DNA from: an uncultured Spartobacteria bacterium
GTDB taxonomy: Bacteria > Verrucomicrobiota > Verrucomicrobiae > Chthoniobacterales > UBA6821
Direction: 5' to 3'
Assembly: GCA_903919105.1 (NCBI GenBank)
Contig: CAIXGT010000215.1
Span: 1-10,303, forward strand
DNA: 10,303 nt
Below are positions 1 to 7,224 of the stretch, one piece after another. Numbering within the stretch: position 1 is the stretch's first letter; each line of letters begins with the position of its first letter. Under the pieces are notes generated by a model. The model was not told where the DNA came from, ran no database searches, and was given only the letters and a program-made list of their open reading frames with translations. The position numbers and the translations under genes were made by a program.

Positions 1-26
1 CCAGTATGTTGGGAATTTCTATTGCC

Positions 27-1292
27 ATGAACTCTGAATTTATTGCCATGCTCGATTACCTTGAGCGTGAAAAAGGTATCAAGCGCGAGATCCTCATCGA
101 AGCCATCTCCTCGGCTCTTGTGGCCGCATCGAAAAAGAGCTTCTCCTGTTCACGAGACGTGCGCGTCGACATTAATCCCAAGAGTGGTGCGATCCGAGCT
201 TTTGCGAAGCCTCTCATTGTTGATACCATTACAAATCCTCAGGAAGAGATCACGCTCGCTAAGGCGCAACTGGTCGATAAGGAAGCTCAGATCGGCGGAT
301 CAGTAGAGATCGAGGTTACTCCTCGTGATTTTGGTCGTATTGCCGCGCAGACGGCCCGTCAGGCGATTGCCCAGCGCATCCGCCAGATTGAGAAGGAGAT
401 GATCTACGAGGAGTTCAAGGACAGGGCTGGCGAGATTGTTAGCGGCACTGTGCGTCGATTCGACCGCAGTGATGTCGTTCTGGATCTCGGAAAGTTTGAG
501 GGGATCATGCCCTCGCGTGAGCGTGTGACCACCGAAGAATACAATATCGGAGACCGGATCCGTGCCTATGTCGTGGCTGTTGAGAATGGACCTCGCGGCC
601 CTGAGATCATTCTCTCCCGTAGTCATCCTAATTTCATCCGCCGTCTCTTCGAGATCGAGGTCAGCGAAATTGCCGATCATACGGTCGAGCTTCGCGCTAT
701 TGCCCGAGAAGCCGGTTTCCGTACCAAGATTGCGGTTCACAGCTCCAATGATAAGGTTGACCCAGTAGGTGCCTGTGTCGGTATGCGCGGAGCCCGGGTG
801 AAGAATATCGTTCGTGAACTCAATAACGAAAAAGTGGACATCATTCGCTGGTATGAGGATCCGAAGGAATTCGCTCGTGAGGCTCTCAAGCCGGCCCGTA
901 TCCGCAGCATCGAGGTCGACGAGGCCGCCCACACGCTCCGTATCGCCATCGAGAAGGAGGATCTGGCGTTGGCCATCGGCAAGCGCGGCCAGAATGCCCG
1001 TCTCACTTCCCGGCTGACCGGCTGGGAAATCGACATCCAAGAGGATCGCTCCGCTGCCCAGGCTTTTGAACAGCAGATGGGTGGAGCAGCGCAGCAGCTA
1101 GCCACGATGCTCGGTATCACTGAGGATGAGGCCAAGTCTCTGGCCGCCGGCGGTATGAATTCAGTCGAGGTGGTCGTCACAGCAGAAGCCTCCGATATCG
1201 ACGGGATTCTCGAATGCGGTGCCGAAAAGGCGGAAGCCATCCTTGCTGCCGCTAAGAACCAAGTCTCCGCCAAAGAGCAGGCAGCGGTTTAA
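27..1292 (+). CDS. nusA: Transcription termination/antitermination factor NusA
   Basis: NusA binds RNA polymerase and nascent RNA and modulates pausing, intrinsic termination and antitermination. From the chosen start the protein is 421 aa. An N-terminal polymerase-binding domain covers about residues 1-130. An S1 RNA-binding domain covers about 135-200 (starts EIVSGTVRRFDRSDVVLDLG). Two KH domains follow, with GxxG loops GMRGAR (about 252-257) and GKRGQN (about 318-323). A C-terminal helix-hairpin-helix type acidic repeat lies at about 355-410. B. subtilis NusA ends soon after KH2 and E. coli NusA has two acidic repeats, so this one is intermediate. An in-frame ATG at position 6 would add MLGISIA. 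I prefer 27 because NusA proteins typically begin MN.E. The upstream neighbour, probably rimP, is outside the window. It leads the infB cluster, as in most bacteria. Confidence 0.96.
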   Translation: MNSEFIAMLDYLEREKGIKREILIEAISSALVAASKKSFSCSRDVRVDINPKSGAIRAFAKPLIVDTITNPQEEITLAKAQLVDKEAQIGGSVEIEVTPRDFGRIAAQTARQAIAQRIRQIEKEMIYEEFKDRAGEIVSGTVRRFDRSDVVLDLGKFEGIMPSRERVTTEEYNIGDRIRAYVVAVENGPRGPEIILSRSHPNFIRRLFEIEVSEIADHTVELRAIAREAGFRTKIAVHSSNDKVDPVGACVGMRGARVKNIVRELNNEKVDIIRWYEDPKEFAREALKPARIRSIEVDEAAHTLRIAIEKEDLALAIGKRGQNARLTSRLTGWEIDIQEDRSAAQAFEQQMGGAAQQLATMLGITEDEAKSLAAGGMNSVEVVVTAEASDIDGILECGAEKAEAILAAAKNQVSAKEQAAV

Positions 1293-1354
1293 GTGCTGCA
1301 AACACTGCACTTCCTCTCGATTTTCTCGAGGGAACCGGTGTCAGAAATTTTATA

Positions 1355-3526
1355 ATGGTCTCCAAAGTCAACACTTCCAAATCAACCGCTTCCAAGGGAG
1401 CACCGGCTAAAACCTCCAAATCGGCAGGCTCGAAGTCACCTTCACGCGCCTCGAGAGCAGGTACGGTCTCAGGGGCGCGCGGAGCCTTCAAAGGGAAGTC
1501 TCTTGCTGCAGCGCCTGCTGTCGAGCCGAGCGAACCAGCCAAGGTTGTCATCAAGACTGCGGATCTCCCGACACTTTCCCTGATTGATGAGCCAGCTCCC
1601 AAGAAAAGAGTGGTTTCCAAAGGGAAAGCTCTACCCCGCATCGGCGAGGAGGAGCATGCCGCCTCGACGCCATTACCGATTCCCGCGAGCGACATGCCCT
1701 CTGAGGAGGAGGTCGAGGACGAAGCCATCGTCATCGCTGATGACAATCGCCGTGTGATTCATATCAAGCCGCCAATCCTGATCAAGGAACTGGCGAGTCA
1801 GATGGAGGTGCCAGCCTTCAAGATTATCAAGGATCTGATGGGGATGCAGATCTTTGCGAACATCAATCAGTCAGTCGAACCGGAGATCGCCTCGAAGCTC
1901 TGCGATATGTACGGACTGCTCTTCGAGCGCGAGAAGAGGGTCTCCGGCGGCGGTGTCCACAAGGAGGAGAAGATCGTTGTCGAACCACCCAAGCCGGTTG
2001 AGGAGAAGTCTGAGGCGAATAAGCCTCGCGGACCCATCATCACCTTCATGGGACATGTCGATCACGGCAAGACCTCCCTGCTCGACGCAATCCGGCGTGC
2101 CAAGGTCGCTTCCGGCGAGGCAGGAGGCATCACCCAGCGCATCGGTGCCTACTCCATCGAATGGAAGGGCCATCCCATCACCTTCATCGATACTCCGGGT
2201 CACGCAGCCTTCTCGGCCATGCGCGCACGCGGTGCGAATGTCACGGACGTCGTTGTCCTCGTGGTGGCCGCCGATGATGGGCTCATGCCCCAGACTCTCG
2301 AGGCGCTCAGTCATGCGCAGGCAGCAAAGGTCACCATCATGGTGGCGATCAACAAGTGTGATCTCAAGACTGCCAATATCGACCGTGTGAAGCAGCAACT
2401 CCAAGACAAGGGGCTCGTGCCCGAGGATTGGGGAGGCGACACAGTAGTCTGCGAGGTTTCAGCGGCGACGGGCAACGGTATCGATAACCTGCTGGAAATG
2501 ATGTCCCTTCAAGCCGAGGTTCTGGAACTCAAAGCCAACCCCGATCAGCCCGCCCGCGCCAGTGTGATAGAGGCCCAGGTCGAGGCAGGCCGAGGCCCAA
2601 CCGCGGTCGTTATTGTCAATAACGGTACACTTCGCGTCGGTGACGCATTCATCTGCGGAAACTACTGGGGCAAGGTGAAGCAGCTGATCAACGAGGATGG
2701 AGAAGCCTTCAAGAGCGCCGGGCCGGCCATTCCGGCCAAGGTTCTCGGACTGAGCGGACTGCCCAGTGCCGGTGACGAGCTTGTCGTCATGGAGAACGAA
2801 CGCTCTGCCCGCCAATTGAGCGAGGAGCGTCTTGGCGCTCATCGCCAGGAAAAGCTTGCCGCTCCTAGACGTGCCACTCTTGAGAATCTCTTCGCGAATC
2901 TGGAGGCGGAACAAAAGAAGGTTCTTCAGATCGTTCTCAAGGCCGACATGCAGGGATCGCTCGAGGCAATCATCGGCATGCTTGCTGACATTCCCCAGGA
3001 GAAGATTGACCTGAAGATCATCCACTCTGCCGTCGGTCCGATTACCGAGAGCGACGTCCTGTTGGCCGGTGCCTCAGACGCAATCATCATCGGCTTCGGG
3101 GTCAAGGTGGAGAACAGCTCCAACAACGCCGCTCGCAAAGAAGGCGTCCAGATCAAACTCTTCAGTATCATCTACGAGCTTGCGGACCAGATGCGCGAGG
3201 CGATGACGGGACTCCTCGATCCGGAAGTTCGCGAAGCCATCATCGGTCACGCCGAAGTGAAGCAGATCTTCGACCTTTCCCGAGGCATGGTCGCTGGAAG
3301 TATTGTCACCGATGGACGGATCTCGCGTACAGCACGTGCTCGTGTTCTGCGCCGCCGTCAGGCGGTCTACGACGGCGGTCTCTCAACGCTTCGTCGCTTC
3401 ACCGAGGACGTCAAGGAAGTCCGGGCGGGTGTCGAGTGCGGTATCCGTCTTGGGGATTTCTCGGAATACGAAGTCGGCGACATCATCGAGTGCTATACGC
3501 TCGAGAAGGTGGCCCAGGCGCTCTGA
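1355..3526 (+). CDS. infB: Translation initiation factor IF-2
   Basis: IF-2 is the GTPase that places fMet-tRNA on the 30S subunit and promotes 50S joining. The 723-aa protein is shorter than E. coli IF-2 (890 aa) because its N-terminal region is short. Residues 1-60 are Ser/Lys/Ala-rich, basic and probably disordered. A conserved IF2-N type segment lies at about 134-195. All G motifs are present: GHVDHGKT (233-240), GGITQ (257-261), DTPGH (279-283), NKCD (333-336) and SAATG (369-373). Domains II and III follow, then the C-terminal tRNA-binding domain with [19 protein letters not shown] near the end. The start has no Shine-Dalgarno sequence and is preceded by a U-rich stretch (aaattttata). 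The gap to nusA is 62 bp, and the ylxR and L7Ae-like genes often found there are absent. Confidence 0.98.
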   Translation: MVSKVNTSKSTASKGAPAKTSKSAGSKSPSRASRAGTVSGARGAFKGKSLAAAPAVEPSEPAKVVIKTADLPTLSLIDEPAPKKRVVSKGKALPRIGEEEHAASTPLPIPASDMPSEEEVEDEAIVIADDNRRVIHIKPPILIKELASQMEVPAFKIIKDLMGMQIFANINQSVEPEIASKLCDMYGLLFEREKRVSGGGVHKEEKIVVEPPKPVEEKSEANKPRGPIITFMGHVDHGKTSLLDAIRRAKVASGEAGGITQRIGAYSIEWKGHPITFIDTPGHAAFSAMRARGANVTDVVVLVVAADDGLMPQTLEALSHAQAAKVTIMVAINKCDLKTANIDRVKQQLQDKGLVPEDWGGDTVVCEVSAATGNGIDNLLEMMSLQAEVLELKANPDQPARASVIEAQVEAGRGPTAVVIVNNGTLRVGDAFICGNYWGKVKQLINEDGEAFKSAGPAIPAKVLGLSGLPSAGDELVVMENERSARQLSEERLGAHRQEKLAAPRRATLENLFANLEAEQKKVLQIVLKADMQGSLEAIIGMLADIPQEKIDLKIIHSAVGPITESDVLLAGASDAIIIGFGVKVENSSNNAARKEGVQIKLFSIIYELADQMREAMTGLLDPEVREAIIGHAEVKQIFDLSRGMVAGSIVTDGRISRTARARVLRRRQAVYDGGLSTLRRFTEDVKEVRAGVECGIRLGDFSEYEVGDIIECYTLEKVAQAL

Positions 3527-3540
3527 TTCTCAAGAACAGA

Positions 3541-3563
3541 GGGCTTGCATAGCTCAGAAGCCC
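3541..3563 (+). other. Small hairpin in the infB-rbfA gap
   Basis: gggctt (3541-3546) pairs perfectly with aagccc (3558-3563) around an 11-nt loop, between the infB stop and the rbfA start. No U tract follows, so it is not an intrinsic terminator. It could be an RNA-processing or stability element in the operon transcript, or chance. The rest of the gap shows nothing else. Confidence 0.25.
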
Positions 3564-3588
3564 AGTCACCAGAATATCCCATCCCAAC

Positions 3589-3996
3589 ATGAGCCTACGA
3601 ATGCTACGGGTCTGCGAGCTGCTCAAACGCGAGCTTGGGACGATTATTGGCCGTGAGATGAAGTTTGAGGCTCCTCTGGTTTCCGTGCGTGCTGTGGACG
3701 TCACGCCTGATCTCAAGCAGGCCCATGTCGCCATCAGCGCCATCGGGACGAAGTGGCAGAAAGAACAGGCCATCTTGCATCTTTCCGAAAAGCGCCAGCA
3801 TCTCCAGCACGAGCTTTCGCGCCGGGTGATCCTGAAGTACACGCCGCACCTGCACTTCGATCTGGATGAGTCGATTGAGCGAGGGACCCGCGTTCTTAGC
3901 TTGCTGGAAGAGATCGAGGCGACTTTGCCCCCTGACGAGCCAACCGAAGAAATTGATCCCGAGAGTCCCGGGGATTCAGAGAATCTGAAAGGATGA
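3589..3996 (+). CDS. rbfA: 30S ribosome-binding factor RbfA
   Basis: RbfA binds the maturing 30S subunit near the 5' end of 16S rRNA and is needed for late assembly and cold adaptation. The 135-aa length is usual for the family. The N-terminus, MSLRMLRVCELLKRELGTII, matches the typical RbfA opening (R..R+.ELLKRE). The KH-like fold carries VSVRAVDVTPDLKQAHVAIS (about 30-50), followed by the conserved C-terminal helix region with LHFDLDESIERGTRVLSLL (about 87-106). A short acidic tail (DEPTEEIDPESPG...) ends the protein. The ATG at 3589 fits the family start, although no Shine-Dalgarno sequence precedes it. It lies 62 bp after infB, and its TGA overlaps the next gene's ATG (ATGA), so the two are probably translationally coupled. 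Confidence 0.95.
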   Translation: MSLRMLRVCELLKRELGTIIGREMKFEAPLVSVRAVDVTPDLKQAHVAISAIGTKWQKEQAILHLSEKRQHLQHELSRRVILKYTPHLHFDLDESIERGTRVLSLLEEIEATLPPDEPTEEIDPESPGDSENLKG

Positions 3997-4982
3997 GGAA
4001 CGTCGCTTTCCCCGAGATCAGGGAGGCTCTCCGGAGCCGGAAACGCATTCTGGTAGCCAGTCATCTCCGCCCTGATCCTGATGCCTATGGATCTGCGATT
4101 GCGGCAGCACTCTGGCTTCGCTCCGAGGGACACGAGGTCACCATCTGGAACGAGGATGGTGTGTTGGAGAAGTATGCCTTCTTGCCCTCCTCGGAACTCG
4201 TGACAGCACCTCCTGCGGAACCTGTCTCTTTCGACGCTGTACTGGCTCTCGACACCTCGGTTAAAAACCGTCTCGGCACCGTGCTCGATGCTATCGCCGG
4301 CTCTCCGCTTTGGATTTGCATCGACCATCACAAGAGCAATGAGGGCTATGCCGATCTGAATCTTATCGATCCCTCACGGCCGGCGACAGCACAGATCCTT
4401 GCAGAGGCTTTCCTGAGCGAAGGAATCACCATCACTCCCGAAATGGCGACCAATCTCTTTGCTGCCATTTCTACGGATACAGGCTCTTTCCAGTATGAAG
4501 GAACAAATGATCGGACCTACGAGATCGGCGCCGAGTTGATCAGGCGCGGAGTGAATGTGGCGGAACTCTCCCGATCGCTTTATGAGAACCAGCCTCGCCG
4601 CCGGTTAGAACTCCTCAAGCATGCTTTGTTGAACGCGCGTTTCACCAGTCACGACAGGGTGGCCAGCTTCGCTCTTTCTCTAGCGGATGTGGAGAAGTTG
4701 GGGGTTATTCCCGAAGATAACGAGGGGATCATCGATAACCTTCGTTCTGTCGAGGGAGTCAAGGCCGCCGCCTTCTTTGAGGAAATGGCGGACAATATGG
4801 TGAGGCTTAGCCTTCGCTCGAAGGATCCGAGCTTTGACGCCTGCAATCTCTGCCGAGAGTTTGGTGGTGGCGGCCATCCTATGGCCTCGGGTGCGCGTAT
4901 CAAGGGATCGTTCGCCGAAGTGCAGGAGTCGGTTCTGAAGGCTATTGATTCCGCCCTTGGTACCTCTGCAACTAGGGTCTGA
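3993..4982 (+). CDS. nrnA: DHH-family bifunctional oligoribonuclease / pAp phosphatase (NrnA-like)
   Basis: NrnA-type DHH/DHHA1 enzymes degrade 2-5 nt RNA to mononucleotides and dephosphorylate 3'-phosphoadenosine 5'-phosphate, using Mn2+ in the cytoplasm. The 329-aa protein has the complete metal site: RPDPDAYGS (26-34, the NrnA form of motif I), DTS (87-89), DHH (111-113) and STDTGSFQY (160-168). The DHHA1 substrate-binding domain ends with GGGGHPMASG (291-300). Its position between rbfA and truB is the common one for nrnA in many bacteria, which supports this over other DHH proteins such as RecJ or GdpP (no RecJ-type OB domain, PAS or GGDEF region). Its start overlaps the rbfA stop by 4 bp. 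gaaagg lies directly against the ATG, too close for a normal ribosome-binding site, so reinitiation after rbfA is likely. Confidence 0.92.
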   Translation: MRNVAFPEIREALRSRKRILVASHLRPDPDAYGSAIAAALWLRSEGHEVTIWNEDGVLEKYAFLPSSELVTAPPAEPVSFDAVLALDTSVKNRLGTVLDAIAGSPLWICIDHHKSNEGYADLNLIDPSRPATAQILAEAFLSEGITITPEMATNLFAAISTDTGSFQYEGTNDRTYEIGAELIRRGVNVAELSRSLYENQPRRRLELLKHALLNARFTSHDRVASFALSLADVEKLGVIPEDNEGIIDNLRSVEGVKAAAFFEEMADNMVRLSLRSKDPSFDACNLCREFGGGGHPMASGARIKGSFAEVQESVLKAIDSALGTSATRV

Positions 4983-5007
4983 TTCCCCTCACTTAACCAT
5001 TTTTTCT

Positions 5008-5730
5008 ATGTGTGCTGATTTCATGATTGATGGTGTTCTTCCGATTGACAAAGCCCCGGGTATGACCTCTCACGATGTCGTGGCGATCGCTCGCAAAGTG
5101 CTCGGAACGAAAAAGATCGGCCATTGCGGCACCCTGGATCCGATGGCCACCGGCCTCCTTCTCCTGACCCTCGGCAAGGGCACCAAGATCCAGGACCTGA
5201 TCATGAGCGAGGACAAGGAGTATGAGGGGACGATGAAGTTCGGCGTCATGACAGATTCTCAGGATGCGGACGGGGAGATCACGGAGACTCGTGAGGTTCC
5301 GGAGTTCACCCAGGAACAGATTGAGGCCGCCTTTGCCAAATATGACGGTGATTTCTACCAGACTCCCCCCATGGTTTCTGCGATCAAGAAAGATGGTGTG
5401 GCTCTCTACAAGCTGGCACGTCAGGGCAAGACGGTAGAAAGGGAGCCCCGATTCGTTCATATCTACGCACATCACATCCTCGGGATGAAGCTGCCTGAGG
5501 TTGATTTCCGGGTGGTCTGTAGCAAGGGGTTCTATGTCAGGACCTATGCCTTCGATATTGGGAACGATCTGGGATGTGGGGCCCATCTTAGCGCCTTGCG
5601 TCGCACCAAGTCGGGACGCTTCGACGTGACCATGGCTTTCCCTGCCGCTGATCTCAAGACGGCCTCCCGAGAAGCGATTCTGGAAAAACTCCTGACCCTC
5701 CCGCAGGTCTCCCGCCTCCGCGGAGCGTAA
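5008..5730 (+). CDS. truB: tRNA pseudouridine(55) synthase TruB
   Basis: TruB isomerises U55 in the T-loop of elongator tRNAs to pseudouridine and also acts as a tRNA chaperone. From 5008 the protein is 240 aa. Family signatures are VLPIDKAPGMTSHDVV near the N-terminus, the catalytic motif GHCGTLDPMATGLLLL (catalytic Asp about residue 44), YEGTMKFGVMTDSQDADG, and KGFYVRTYAFDIGNDLGCGAH with the conserved Arg. The chain ends right after the catalytic domain, so the C-terminal PUA domain of E. coli TruB (314 aa) is absent. Starts at 5008 (MCADF) and 5023 (MIDGV, 235 aa) are both possible. The second matches the family opening better, but the first has the U-rich leader ccattttttct just before it. 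A 5' extension to 4945 would run inside nrnA and is unlikely. Confidence 0.95.
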   Translation: MCADFMIDGVLPIDKAPGMTSHDVVAIARKVLGTKKIGHCGTLDPMATGLLLLTLGKGTKIQDLIMSEDKEYEGTMKFGVMTDSQDADGEITETREVPEFTQEQIEAAFAKYDGDFYQTPPMVSAIKKDGVALYKLARQGKTVEREPRFVHIYAHHILGMKLPEVDFRVVCSKGFYVRTYAFDIGNDLGCGAHLSALRRTKSGRFDVTMAFPAADLKTASREAILEKLLTLPQVSRLRGA

Positions 5731-5741
5731 GGAAAGGCGGG
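5711..5741 (+). other. Hairpin across the truB stop codon
   Basis: cccgcct (5711-5717) is the exact reverse complement of aggcggg (5735-5741). The arms enclose a loop that itself contains the palindrome ccgcgg, and the truB TAA lies inside. Only three T residues follow, so it is at best a weak terminator. An mRNA 3'-end stabilising role is equally possible. Confidence 0.3.
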
Positions 5742-5745
5742 TTTG

Positions 5746-5882
5746 AATCTGGAACTCAGGAACTCATGAAGGGATTTTTGACCCTCTCGGTTCTATGAAA
5801 AGGAGACTTAGGATGCAGATCTCCCTGGGAAAAATCTTCTGCAGGACTTTATTTTTTTTCCTGAGTTCTTGAGTTCCAGATT
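5746..5882. repeat. 137-bp MITE/REP-like element with 21-bp inverted-repeat ends, between truB and ribF
   Basis: The left end (5746-5766) and right end (5862-5882) are 21-nt inverted repeats with a single mismatch. Each arm consists of two copies of an 8-nt word (ggaactca ggaactca on the left). In RNA, pairing can extend inward with mostly A-U and G-U pairs. The interior has a small aggg/ccct hairpin (5770-5785), a tgcaga/tctgca stem (5814-5819 with 5838-5843) and an 8-T run (5852-5859). No ORF of interest is present. The right arm ends 9 nt before the ribF GTG, so folding could affect ribF translation, or the stem plus T run could weakly attenuate transcription. A non-autonomous repeat (MITE or REP doublet) is the most likely nature. 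The gap outside the element holds nothing else recognisable. Confidence 0.65.
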
Positions 5883-5891
5883 TTATCTTTT

Positions 5892-6818
5892 GTGAAAATT
5901 CTTCATTCCATCGATGAGCTCGCCTCGCTGAAAGGGCCCATTGTCCTCGCGGCGGGGACGTTCGACGGGGTGCATCTCGGCCATCAAGCACTGATTCGTC
6001 GTGCCATGGAAGAAGCCGCCACCTGTGGGGGAACGGCAGTCGTCCTGACTTTTGACCGTCATCCGGCCTCTTTACTCCGTCCTGAGAACGCACCGAAACT
6101 CCTGACCCGTAACCAGGAGAAAATCGCGCTTCTGGAAGGAATGGGAGTTTCGGCGCTGCTGATGCTGGAGTTCACCAGTGAGCTGGCAACAGTGCCCGCA
6201 ATTGACTTCATCACGTCGCTGACTGATTCCTGCTCTCCGCTTCACGCAATATGCGTGGGATCTCAATGGTCCTTTGGCCGTGGAGGAGAGGGGAATGTGG
6301 ATCTCTTGAAGAAATTGAGTTCTGCGCGTGGATTCGTAGTCATTCAGATTGATCCGTTCAAAGTGGGGATGGACCCCATCAGCAGCACCCGGATCCGGAC
6401 AGCCATCACTTCCGGGGATCTGGCCCAGGCTGTAGCATGCTTGGGCCGACCCTTCCTGCTCTCGGGCTCTGTCGTTACAGGAGCGGGGCTCGGAGCGACG
6501 ATCGGATTTCCGACGGCGAATCTGGATATGGAGGGGATGCAACTTCCTCCCGACGGGGTCTATGCGGTGAGAGTTTACCATGGGTCACTCGTTCTCTGCG
6601 GAGTCTGCAATATCGGTCTCCGTCCCACGGTTGATCCTTCGTCCAAGCGTCGTGTGGTCGAGGTTCATCTCTTCGATCTTGCTCAGAACCTAGTGGGAGA
6701 GGAACTCTCCTTGGAATTTATGAAGTTCCTTCGGGGAGAGGAAAAGTTTGCGGGGCTGGAGGAGTTGAAGACCCAAATCGCCCTAGACTGTGACAGGGCT
6801 CGGTCTTTTGAGTTCTAG
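5892..6818 (+). CDS. ribF: Bifunctional riboflavin kinase / FAD synthetase
   Basis: RibF phosphorylates riboflavin to FMN and then adenylylates FMN to FAD. The 308-aa protein has the usual two domains. The N-terminal nucleotidyltransferase domain carries GTFDGVHLGH (22-31, HxGH-like nucleotide site), FGRGGEGN (128-135) and SSTRIRTAI (164-172). The C-terminal flavokinase domain carries GFPTANL (205-211), GVYAVRVY (222-229), NIGLRPT (240-246) and EVHLFD (257-262), and ends with the helix FLRGEEKFAGLEELKTQI. The start is GTG with no Shine-Dalgarno but a U-rich leader (gattttatctttt). No earlier start is plausible because the inverted-repeat element lies upstream. ribF after truB is a common order, but the rpsO gene that often follows is not present here; ribF ends the + strand cluster. 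Confidence 0.97.
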   Translation: MKILHSIDELASLKGPIVLAAGTFDGVHLGHQALIRRAMEEAATCGGTAVVLTFDRHPASLLRPENAPKLLTRNQEKIALLEGMGVSALLMLEFTSELATVPAIDFITSLTDSCSPLHAICVGSQWSFGRGGEGNVDLLKKLSSARGFVVIQIDPFKVGMDPISSTRIRTAITSGDLAQAVACLGRPFLLSGSVVTGAGLGATIGFPTANLDMEGMQLPPDGVYAVRVYHGSLVLCGVCNIGLRPTVDPSSKRRVVEVHLFDLAQNLVGEELSLEFMKFLRGEEKFAGLEELKTQIALDCDRARSFEF

Positions 6819-6828
6819 TATCGTTGCT

Positions 6829-6848
6829 CTACGCTGGCCGTAGGTTTT
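6829..6848 (+). terminator. Weak intrinsic terminator candidate after ribF
   Basis: ctacg (6829-6833) pairs with cgtag (6839-6843) around a 5-nt loop, followed by gtttt. It lies 10 nt after the ribF stop, where the cluster should end. The stem is only 5 bp and the T run only four, so function is uncertain. Confidence 0.35.
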
Positions 6849-6897
6849 GATATTAACACAGAATTTGCATTGGGAATTTCTCAGAACATAGGAGACC

Positions 6898-7157
6898 GAG
6901 TTAAAAGAGTTAAAAAGGTGAAATGTTACAAACAAGGCTCTGGGAAGAGTCGCGTAAGATCCCGCGCATGCGGGACCCAAAGGGCGCCACCGCTTGCCGG
7001 GAGGCAAGTGGCGTCAACATGGATCCGGGAGAGCCCTGACTCGGCATTCGGAAGGGGGAAGTCAGGGAAAGTGCCCTCAAAGATGCCTTCATGAGTTCCA
7101 TTCGGCCTCTGACTTCAGCCCCTTGTAACCCTTTTAACGCTTCAACGTTTTTAACTC
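6898..7157. repeat. 260-bp intergenic element with imperfect terminal inverted repeats and internal hairpins
   Basis: The left end (6898-6931, starting gagttaaaagagttaaaa) and the reverse complement of the right end (7123-7157, starting gagttaaaaacgttgaag) align over about 34 nt with one single-nucleotide gap and roughly three quarters identity. Both finish in gttacaa. The interior is GC-richer and strongly structured (hairpins at 6960-6975, 6985-7013 and 7034-7067). It includes a 23-nt stretch (7077-7099) related to the truB-ribF element. Short ORFs exist on both strands (for example a 38-codon one from 6923) but show no recognisable family or ribosome-binding site. Terminal inverted repeats without a transposase suggest a MITE-like or REP-derived element. 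A structured RNA is the alternative. The flanks 6849-6897 and 7158-7224 hold nothing I can identify. Confidence 0.5.
6960..7067. other. Three consecutive hairpins inside the intergenic element
   Basis: Hairpin 1: tcccgc (6960-6965) with gcggga (6970-6975), loop gcat. Hairpin 2: cgccac (6985-6990) with gtggcg (7008-7013) stacked on ttgcc (6994-6998) with ggcaa (7003-7007), loop ggga and a 3-nt bulge. Hairpin 3: ccctgact (7034-7041) with agtcaggg (7060-7067), 18-nt loop. All stems are perfect Watson-Crick apart from the bulge. They could be an encoded RNA structure, a bidirectional terminator between the convergent gene groups, or cruciform DNA used by a transposase. No known riboswitch or ribozyme core was recognised. 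Confidence 0.45.
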
Positions 7158-7224
7158 CCTGAGTGCCCACCATCAGGGTTAACCATCCACAGCAGTTGAT
7201 GCCGCTTTATTGCAAAATCTGGGA

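Noticed and set aside
9..20. 12-bp word ttgggaatttct repeated at 6870-6881
   Set aside because: A 12-mer repeat is at chance level in a window this size, and the flanks do not match.
300..1040. Long open frame on the - strand (246 codons) inside nusA
   Set aside because: It is antisense to a clear nusA with complete S1 and KH domains. The translation has no recognisable motif, and long shadow frames are common opposite GC-rich genes.
1351..1356. tataat hexamer at the infB start as a -10 box
   Set aside because: It overlaps the start codon and has no -35 at proper distance, and the gene sits inside an operon.
3483..4331. 282-codon open frame on the - strand across infB-rbfA-nrnA
   Set aside because: It spans three convincing + strand genes, is Arg/Ser-rich and shows no family signature, so it is a frame shadow.
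5814..5859. Stem tgcaga/tctgca followed by an 8-T run as an intrinsic terminator before ribF
   Set aside because: The stem is only 6 bp and AT-containing with an 18-nt loop, and the T run starts about 8 nt after it. It is better seen as part of the inverted-repeat element.
6923..7039. 38-codon ORF within the intergenic element
   Set aside because: No ribosome-binding site and no recognisable family. It overlaps the hairpins and terminal repeat, which explain the sequence better.
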